The notes under the pieces were generated by a model, which saw only the letters and a list, made by a program, of their open reading frames with translations, did not search any database and was not told the DNA's origin. The translations under genes were made by a program, and so were the position numbers. From CAVSVP01 sp963731125 (GTDB taxonomy: Bacteria > Pseudomonadota > Gammaproteobacteria > Competibacterales > Competibacteraceae), in the NCBI GenBank assembly GCA_963731125.1, contig CAVSVP010000007.1, positions 620,001 through 684,000 of the forward strand: a stretch of 64,000 nucleotides of DNA, in the 5' to 3' direction. This document shows, piece by piece, positions 58,413 through 64,000 of the stretch; position 1 is the first letter of the stretch, and the number at the start of each line of letters is the position of its first letter.

Positions 58413-60812
58413 CTAGTTTGTCGCATTAGTGCTCAGTGCTAACCCGTCCTGGTCCTGAAAGTGGGGTGCCGGTTTAGCAAAAAAATAACCTTGGCCCATG
58501 CGAACGCCTAACTTTTTGAGAATTTCCACGGTTTCTCGATTTTCCACAAACTCTGCAATGGGTTGCACACCTAGACCTCGAGCCATTTCAACAATCGCTT
58601 TAACCACTATTTGGTCAACTTTACTCTTAAAGAGGTTACGAACAAAACTTCCGTCGATTTTAACGAAATCAACCGGTATGTGTTTAAGATAATCAAACGA
58701 TGAGAATCCGGCTCCGAAATCGTCGAGAGCAAATCGATAACGCATATCCCGGAGCGCTTGGATGAACGTGTAAGCCGCGGTGAGGTTTTCCACCGCAACG
58801 GTTTCCGTTACCTCAAAAATAATGCTATTAGGGTCAGCGTCATAACGCTGGGTGGTTTCCTGGATAATTTCTAAAATTTTACGGTTACCAAAATGTCGGC
58901 CAGACAAGTTAATGGTTAGCGTGACCGGCTTGCCCATTCTAATGCTATCGCCTTGGATACGAATAGCATTAGCCACAACCCAGCAGTCTATATCGCGAAT
59001 CAAACCAAAACTCTCGGCAATGCCAATAAAAGTGGCTGGTTTGATAATTTTGCCATCTGCTTCAATCATGCGCAGCAGAGCTTCGTAGTGGCAAATAGCG
59101 CCACTGTGAATATCAACGATGGGTTGAAAATAGAGTTGGAAGCGGTTTTCCCTGAGAGCGCGGCGAATACGCTCCTCCCAGTGGATTTTTTCCTGCATAC
59201 GGGCGGTACCGCTGCCTTCTTCATAAATGCAATAAGTGTTACGACCATGATCTTTGGCAGCATACATAGCGGAGTCGGCCTTGGCCAAAAGCTCGCTGGC
59301 TTTTTCACCTTGTTTTGGAAAAAAAACTATTCCAATGCTAGCGCTAAACAAAGTGCGATGCCCTTCATAGAAGAACTCTTTAGCGTTAAGGGTTCTCAAC
59401 AAGGCATTGCTCACCATCATGGTCTGCTCGTTTGTGGTATTGGGCAGAATTACCCCAAACTCATCCCCGCCTAAACGGCCGATGATGTCGGTTTCTCGCA
59501 AGGATTTACGCAGGTGGTAAGCAACCTGACGCAGATATTCGTCACCCGTGTGATGGCCGTAGGTGTCGTTGATATATTTAAACTGATCGAGATCCATAAA
59601 AAGTAGAGCGCCGCTGACGTTATAGCGGCGATTATAGGCTATTTGTTCTTCCAGTTTTTCTTGAAAACGTCGGCGATTAATGAGGTTGGTGAGAGGATCA
59701 TGATTGGCCAGATAAGCAATCCGTTGCTCACTGAGCTTTTCCTCGGTTACATTCAGTAGAAGTCCCACGAGTAGATCACTTTCTTCGCGAACTTCCATGG
59801 AACAGATCATCCGCAGCCAAAGGCAATCATCTTCGCTGTTGAAAATGCGGAAATCCAAAGTAAGGCTATGGACGGCGGTTGGATGTGTTAGGAATCCCTG
59901 CACCCAATCTAAATCATTTGGGTGGATATGGCGTTTGCAGAAATCGGGTTCTAGCCATTCCCGGGTGGGATAACCTAAGAGACTTTCAGCCTCAGCACTG
60001 ACATAACGAAACGATCCTGTTGTTGGGTCTACCTCCCAGACAATGGCCTTAATGCCTTGTAACAAGGTATTAAGGCGTCGGAGTTCTTGGAGCAGCTGTT
60101 CGTATTGAGACCGTAGCCCGATACGATTCATCTTCAAGTCGATAGCGAGAGCATTGACGGCCTTGACTGCATCGGCTGCAGCATCAAAGGTGTTGACAGA
60201 CATAGGATGTATTACATCCCCCTGACGGAGCGCATCAATATTAATCGTTAGATGAGCTAATCTCCGATCGAGGGGCAAGCTAATAAGCATAACAACAAGG
60301 CCTGATGCTAACATGCCTGCCAAAACGATTGTCAGATTTTGCGCTTTGGCCTTTGCTAAGAAATCAGGTAGAACTGGATTAGCATAAACTGCCTCCACAG
60401 TACCTAGTGTTTTGCCTGCCGAGGAGGTAATGGGTTGGATAATAAAAAGCTGATCACCCGCGAAGGTGTATTGATGCGATGGATCCTTGCCGAAGTTTCG
60501 AGGGTGCGATATCGGTGTCCCCAAAGAAGCTAACAATTGGTGTTGGCCGTCAAAAACTGCTGCATGACGAAGGCTTTGTGAGCCTTGCAGGGACCTTAGC
60601 ACACCTACCGAGGTAGATTGTTTATCGGATGCAAGCTCGGGTGTTAAAACTTGGGCCAGTAATGTACTTTGTTCCTTGGCAAAATGCTGCCAAAGTTCGT
60701 TATGACTGGCGTTAAGAAGACGCAGGTTATTCCAAACCAGAGAACTGAATAAAAGGATTTGTAATGTTAAGACACCTAGTATTAAGCTGGTAGAAATGCG
60801 GAATTTGAGCAT
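58413..60812 (-). CDS. GGDEF-EAL cyclic-di-GMP signalling protein with periplasmic sensor and PAS domain
   Basis: 799 residues. TM helix (about 8-28), periplasmic region to about 155, second TM helix (VLAGMLASGLVVMLISLPL), a linker, PAS/PAC (about 255-370, with YVSAEAESLLGYPTREWL), GGDEF domain (GRLGGDEFGVILP; NHDPLTNLINRRRF), and EAL domain (HYEALLRM, LDDFGAGFSSFDYLKHIPVDFVKIDG, GYFFAKPAP). Both catalytic motifs look intact, so it may both make and break c-di-GMP. The EAL metal motif is DDFG with KIDG. ATG 60812. Likely tunes adhesion or motility in response to a periplasmic signal. Confidence 0.93.
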   Translation of the reverse strand: MLKFRISTSLILGVLTLQILLFSSLVWNNLRLLNASHNELWQHFAKEQSTLLAQVLTPELASDKQSTSVGVLRSLQGSQSLRHAAVFDGQHQLLASLGTPISHPRNFGKDPSHQYTFAGDQLFIIQPITSSAGKTLGTVEAVYANPVLPDFLAKAKAQNLTIVLAGMLASGLVVMLISLPLDRRLAHLTINIDALRQGDVIHPMSVNTFDAAADAVKAVNALAIDLKMNRIGLRSQYEQLLQELRRLNTLLQGIKAIVWEVDPTTGSFRYVSAEAESLLGYPTREWLEPDFCKRHIHPNDLDWVQGFLTHPTAVHSLTLDFRIFNSEDDCLWLRMICSMEVREESDLLVGLLLNVTEEKLSEQRIAYLANHDPLTNLINRRRFQEKLEEQIAYNRRYNVSGALLFMDLDQFKYINDTYGHHTGDEYLRQVAYHLRKSLRETDIIGRLGGDEFGVILPNTTNEQTMMVSNALLRTLNAKEFFYEGHRTLFSASIGIVFFPKQGEKASELLAKADSAMYAAKDHGRNTYCIYEEGSGTARMQEKIHWEERIRRALRENRFQLYFQPIVDIHSGAICHYEALLRMIEADGKIIKPATFIGIAESFGLIRDIDCWVVANAIRIQGDSIRMGKPVTLTINLSGRHFGNRKILEIIQETTQRYDADPNSIIFEVTETVAVENLTAAYTFIQALRDMRYRFALDDFGAGFSSFDYLKHIPVDFVKIDGSFVRNLFKSKVDQIVVKAIVEMARGLGVQPIAEFVENRETVEILKKLGVRMGQGYFFAKPAPHFQDQDGLALSTNATN

Positions 60813-61048
60813 GACCTATTTCTAGTCCTTTTCGTGGGGAGTCAACACTGATAGCCTCCGTGGCAGTTAAAGCTAATAGGGTCTGCTCCTCGGAGAGAAA
60901 AGCACGCTGCTCGACTCCGTTAGCAGCATATATGCAAAACTCTAACCTCTTATATACCGGATAAGAAGAATAACACTTAGGCGTTCGTTCTATTCCACTC
61001 GATCGTAAAAACGCAAATATCAAATCAATAACCGCTCTGGAAACAACC

Positions 61049-61348
61049 TCAATGCTTGTCGGGCGGCTTAATGTCCATAGGCAGCTGTTGGGGATCTTTA
61101 ATACGTAAACGTTTATCACGCCCGGTCGAGCCGGAAAGCAGCGTGACCGTGGAGTATGGCACCTGAAACATTGCGGCGAGAAATTTGCGTAGGTGAACAT
61201 TGGCTTTGTCATCCACCGGCGGTGCAGTAATGCGTATGCGTAGACGCTCGCCTTGGAATTCAACGAGCTCATCGCGTTTGGCGCGGGGCTGGACCCGTAT
61301 TCGCAAGATAAGATCGTGACCTTCCCAACGATACCAAGTGCCGCGCAC
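61049..61348 (-). CDS. DUF167 (YggU) family protein
   Basis: 99 residues. YRWEGHDLILRIRVQPRAKR, then GERLRIRITAPPVDDKANVHL and STVTLLSGSTGRDKRLRI are the family signature. Small alpha/beta protein of unknown function, encoded directly downstream of yggT (2-bp gap), the standard arrangement. Confidence 0.92.
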   Translation of the reverse strand: MRGTWYRWEGHDLILRIRVQPRAKRDELVEFQGERLRIRITAPPVDDKANVHLRKFLAAMFQVPYSTVTLLSGSTGRDKRLRIKDPQQLPMDIKPPDKH

Positions 61349-61350
61349 TA

Positions 61351-61938
61351 TTAGCTTCCCGCGAGTAGGCCAAAACCCATATCTGTTAGTGGACTAATCA
61401 ACAAAATCTTAATTAACTGTAAGGCAATTAACACAAGAATTGGCGATAAGTCCAGGCCGGAGATAGGCGGTAAAAGCCGTCTAGCAGGACGCAGTACTGG
61501 TTCAGTCAGTTGGTAAAGCAGGCTCACGGCTGGATGCCGCGGATCCGGATTGACCCAGCTCAGAATGACCTGAATAATGATCGCCCAAAACAACACATTG
61601 ATGAATAATCCAAGCAGTTCTGCAAAGGCCAACATCAGCAGACCGGGTAAATTCAAGCCCTGTTCCACCAAATAGAATACCACCAACAACTCCACCACCT
61701 TTAGGCCCAACATCAACATGACTGCAGCCATATCAAGGCCCATATAGCCGGGAATATAACGCCGTAACGGCAACAATAGTGGATTTGTCAATTTGACTAA
61801 GAACTGCACCAAATCATTATAAAAATCAGCTTGCGCCCACTGCAGTAAAAACCGCAGCATAATGGCCAAAATATAGAGTCCAAATAACGTCTGTACTAGA
61901 AATACCCCAGCATTATTGAAGTAAGGGGTACCGCTCAT
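61351..61938 (-). CDS. YggT family integral membrane protein
   Basis: 195 residues with two copies of the YGGT repeat, each two hydrophobic helices. First: LLQWAQADFYNDLVQFLVKL with NPLLLPLRRYIP; second: ILSWVNPDPRHPAVSLLYQL with EPVLRPARRLLPP. Linked to osmotic stress and, in related proteins, cell-division or protein turnover. The start codon overlaps the proC end (ATGA). Confidence 0.92.
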   Translation of the reverse strand: MSGTPYFNNAGVFLVQTLFGLYILAIMLRFLLQWAQADFYNDLVQFLVKLTNPLLLPLRRYIPGYMGLDMAAVMLMLGLKVVELLVVFYLVEQGLNLPGLLMLAFAELLGLFINVLFWAIIIQVILSWVNPDPRHPAVSLLYQLTEPVLRPARRLLPPISGLDLSPILVLIALQLIKILLISPLTDMGFGLLAGS

Positions 61939-62765
61939 GGCTCTCCTCCCAGCAGCGCGCCGAGTTCCTGAGAACGTTGACGAGCCGCATCCAAGGCTCT
62001 GAAAAAAAGAGCTTCAAACCCGCCCTCCTGGAGCACTGCAACGGCCTGTTCCGTGGTACCTCCTGGCGAGGTGACTCGCCGGCGTAAAACGGCGGGGCTT
62101 TCAGTGCTTTCCAGAGCCATTTTCCCTGCTCCGAAGCCGGTTTGTAATGAAAGCAGACGAGCAGTGTCTGGCGGTAGACCTAGCTTTATCCCTGCTTGTT
62201 CAAGGGCTTCCATGACTAAAAAGAAATAAGCGGGTCCACTACCCGACAACGCGGTAACGGTATTCAGCAGAACTTCCTCTTTTATCCAGACAGTAAGCCC
62301 TACGGCGCGTAGAATAGATTCCGCCAGTTGCCGTTGTATCTCGGAGACCCAGTCATTAGCGAATAACGCAGTGGCACCACTGCCAACCAAAGCTGGTGTG
62401 TTGGGCATAGTGCGCACTACAGGTACAGCGCCGCCCAACCAACCGCGCAGATCCGGTTCGCGCACCCCAGCCGCAACAGAGATAATTAAGGGTTTGTTAC
62501 GTTGTACGATTGCCACGAGTTGCGCTGCCACGTCCCGCAGTACTTGGGGTTTAATCGCTAGAATTAACACTGTGGCCTTGTCGGCAACGGCACAGTTATT
62601 GGCGTCGGTGATAACGTTGAATTGGTCACGTAGGATTTTTCGCTGAGCAGTGTTAGGGTCAGATACCCAGATGTGCTGGGGATTACAGCCGTCGGCAATC
62701 AGGCCGCCGATGAGACTGCGTGCCATGTTACCGCCGCCGATAAATGCGATATGGGTAGTTTTCAT
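61935..62765 (-). CDS. proC: Pyrroline-5-carboxylate reductase
   Basis: Last step of proline synthesis. ATG 62765 gives 276 residues (MKTTHIAFIGGGNMARSLIGG); another ATG two codons upstream is possible. NAD(P) motif GGGNMARSLIGGL, ILAIKPQVLRDVAAQL, the conserved VRTMPNTPALVGSGATAL, and C-terminal signature VTSPGGTTEQAVAVLQEGGF with an intact ALSGSGPAYFF. Translationally coupled to yggT. Confidence 0.96.
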   Translation of the reverse strand: MKTTHIAFIGGGNMARSLIGGLIADGCNPQHIWVSDPNTAQRKILRDQFNVITDANNCAVADKATVLILAIKPQVLRDVAAQLVAIVQRNKPLIISVAAGVREPDLRGWLGGAVPVVRTMPNTPALVGSGATALFANDWVSEIQRQLAESILRAVGLTVWIKEEVLLNTVTALSGSGPAYFFLVMEALEQAGIKLGLPPDTARLLSLQTGFGAGKMALESTESPAVLRRRVTSPGGTTEQAVAVLQEGGFEALFFRALDAARQRSQELGALLGGEP

Positions 62766-62893
62766 GAACACCTTGCCTTAAGGTTAAGAAATCGTGATTG
62801 GAAAGCTGCAGTCTGCGTTACCATGAAGCAATTACGGGCAACCATAAGCCTGCCGCTTGCCATTCGCTAGCGTAAAGCGAGGGTAAGGTCAGT

Positions 62894-63286
62894 CTAAGGG
62901 ACCTTGTTTGCCAACAAGCGAAGAGTCTGCTCGCGGACGGTGCTGACTCGGTTATCTTGTCGGTATAGGTCAAAAACCTTGCGCTTATCGTCTGGATTTA
63001 GTCGCTGGAAAAAAACATAAGTGCCTATAAACTGATCATGCAATACCTTTTCAAATTCTTCTCTTTGTAATCCAAGAGGCAGTCGTTCAATGGTATCAAA
63101 GGTATTTTCAACCGGTGCAGCCTTGGTCGTTATGGGGGTGGCTGCTAGCCGTTTGGCATCCGCCTCGATTTGTCGCAAGTAATCATCATAGGCAGTAGCT
63201 GTTTGGCCGTCCAGGGGGATGAACAGCAAACCGCCAATAAGTGAAACCAATCTGGCGGTAGCGCAGAAAGAGCGTAGTAAAAGCAT
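62894..63286 (-). CDS. Predicted exported protein of unknown function
   Basis: No family recognised. From ATG 63286 it is about 130 residues with an N-terminal basic/hydrophobic signal (MLLLRSFCATARLVSLIGGL then LFIPLDGQTA). The frame is open to 63328. The mature part is mostly helical and charged: YDDYLRQIEADAKRLAATPI, EEFEKVLHDQFIGTYVFFQR and RRVFDLYRQ-like KVFDLYRQDNRVSTVREQTL. It lies between proC and yggS on the same strand, so probably in that operon. A periplasmic or membrane-peripheral role is plausible. Confidence 0.6.
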   Translation of the reverse strand: MLLLRSFCATARLVSLIGGLLFIPLDGQTATAYDDYLRQIEADAKRLAATPITTKAAPVENTFDTIERLPLGLQREEFEKVLHDQFIGTYVFFQRLNPDDKRKVFDLYRQDNRVSTVREQTLRLLANKVP

Positions 63287-63408
63287 GCGCTGACTTTGAT
63301 CCTCAAGACCCATGAGTGAAATATCCATGGCTGTGCCACTGTTAGGGCGAGTAGCGATAAACTACTAAAGATTTGGGTGTTAAAGCAAGTTTTCAGTAAA
63401 GCTTGTGA

Positions 63409-64000
63409 TCAGGGTCGCGAGCCAAAAATGGCTGTTCCTATCCGCACAATGGTAGACCCTTCGGCGATAGCGGCTTCTAAATCGGCGGACATGCCCGTGG
63501 ATAGGGTGTCTAGTGCGAGACCCGACACGCCGAGTTCTTGCTGGAGTTCGCGGAGTTGCGCATAAGGGCGACGCTGCGCAACGAACTCGTTGGCGGCAGC
63601 AGGAATTGCCATTAACCCGCGCAATCGTAACCGCGGCAGTTCCGATACAGCGTGGGCGACCTGGCTGAGTTCTTCAATGCGCAGGCCGTGTTTGTTAGCT
63701 TCCCGGCTAATGTTAACTTGCAAACAAACATTTAGAGGAGGCAAATTGTCCGGGCGCTGCTCGTCAAGTCGATAAGCAATTTTTAGGCGGTCAACGCTGT
63801 GAACCCAGCAAAAGTGCTCGGCGACGCGCCGCGTTTTATTGGCCTGAATAGGGCCGATAAAATGCCAGTTCAGCTGCAAATCCGCCAGTGCAGTCATCTT
63901 TTCCAGGGCTTCTTGTAAATAATTTTCGCCGAAATGGCGTTGGCCCGCGGTGGCGGCGGCGGCGATCATCGTGGCAGGCTTTGTCTTGCTAACCGCTAAC
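63409..64000 (-). CDS. YggS-family PLP-binding homeostasis protein (5' end outside window)
   Basis: The frame is open to the window edge: LAVSKTKPAT precedes the first internal ATG, and its VSKTKP Lys is the PLP-binding residue of the family. The rest has GQRHFGENYLQEALEK, WHFIGPIQANKTRRVAEHF, VNISREANKHGL, LRGLMAIPA, LSTGMSADLEAAIAEGSTIVRIGTAIFG. About 197 of the usual 230 residues are present. Maintains PLP and amino-acid balance. First gene of the yggS-(orf)-proC-yggT-yggU run. Confidence 0.94.
   Translation of the reverse strand, partial: LAVSKTKPATMIAAAATAGQRHFGENYLQEALEKMTALADLQLNWHFIGPIQANKTRRVAEHFCWVHSVDRLKIAYRLDEQRPDNLPPLNVCLQVNISREANKHGLRIEELSQVAHAVSELPRLRLRGLMAIPAAANEFVAQRRPYAQLRELQQELGVSGLALDTLSTGMSADLEAAIAEGSTIVRIGTAIFGSRP

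Noticed and set aside
1..64000. CRISPR arrays, rRNA genes, riboswitches
   Set aside because: No regularly spaced direct repeats with unique spacers, no rRNA sequence and no riboswitch pattern that I recognise. The rpoD array has no spacers.

Overview
The window is bacterial chromosome, most likely from a gammaproteobacterium, with GC near 50% by eye. The basis is gene order and protein families: rsmG-parA-parB-atpIBEFHAGDC-glmU, the rpsU-yqeY-dnaG-rpoD macromolecular synthesis cluster ending in a tRNA-Ile2, the yggS-proC-yggT-yggU cluster, YcgL, CbpA, UvrD, a Prc-type protease and TsaD. The species cannot be named from this sequence. Abundant insertion sequences, palindromic mini-elements and a formylglycine-enzyme-like (FGE/C-type lectin fold) conflict locus would suit a large-genome sulfur-oxidising lineage (Chromatiales/Thiotrichales-like), but that is inference.

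Layout. 1-1.8 kb: the end of an intramembrane protease, YcgL, a beta-carbonic anhydrase and a decayed PIN-domain toxin. 1.9-14.1 kb: origin-type cluster with rsmG, parAB, a complete ATP synthase operon with TWO tandem epsilon (atpC) genes, a WbuC-type cupin and glmU. 14.2-28.2 kb: housekeeping and stress genes (histone-deacetylase-like enzyme, UvrD, sirtuin, hydrolases, a Deg-type protease, CbpA, MoaB, a TauE/DsbD-like membrane protein, gamma-carbonic anhydrase, Prc), with several palindromic repeats between genes. 28.3-35.5 kb: an NYN nuclease-like protein, a 1.2-kb gene-poor stretch, a stand-alone PEP-utilising enzyme fragment, an ISKra4 element, a thioesterase and a membrane-anchored response regulator. 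36-39 kb: an aminotransferase gene broken by two complete IS5-family elements, each with target duplication, so the original gene can be rebuilt exactly. 39.2-45.9 kb: DUF99, tsaD, then rpsU-yqeY-dnaG-rpoD-tRNA-Ile2; the rpoD gene carries a 30-unit, 9-bp tandem repeat. 45.9-54.3 kb: an accessory island with a truncated IS1634, an IS1, and a four-gene set (5'-truncated iSTAND-like protein, MoxR AAA+ ATPase, vWA protein, and a 1032-residue protein with three FGE-like domains). 54.6-64 kb: Rieske protein plus ABC exporter, an L-2-hydroxyglutarate oxidase-like enzyme, ung, a GGDEF-EAL protein and the yggS-proC-yggT-yggU cluster.

The most interesting system is 48.4-54.3 kb. Its architecture matches the vWA-MoxR ternary conflict systems. 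The ends of its three FGE-like domains look like diversity-generating-retroelement (DGR) variable regions: invariant codons are spelled identically in all three copies, while a set of interspersed codons varies almost only at positions 1 and 2. No reverse transcriptase or template repeat lies in the window, so diversification would have to be driven in trans. An IS1 without target duplication has removed the start of the first gene, so the locus may be partly broken. Other notable items are the ADE/ADQ repeat in sigma-70, the paired atpC genes, a palindromic mini-element inserted inside another with a TA duplication, and a dispersed repeat that keeps one reading frame.
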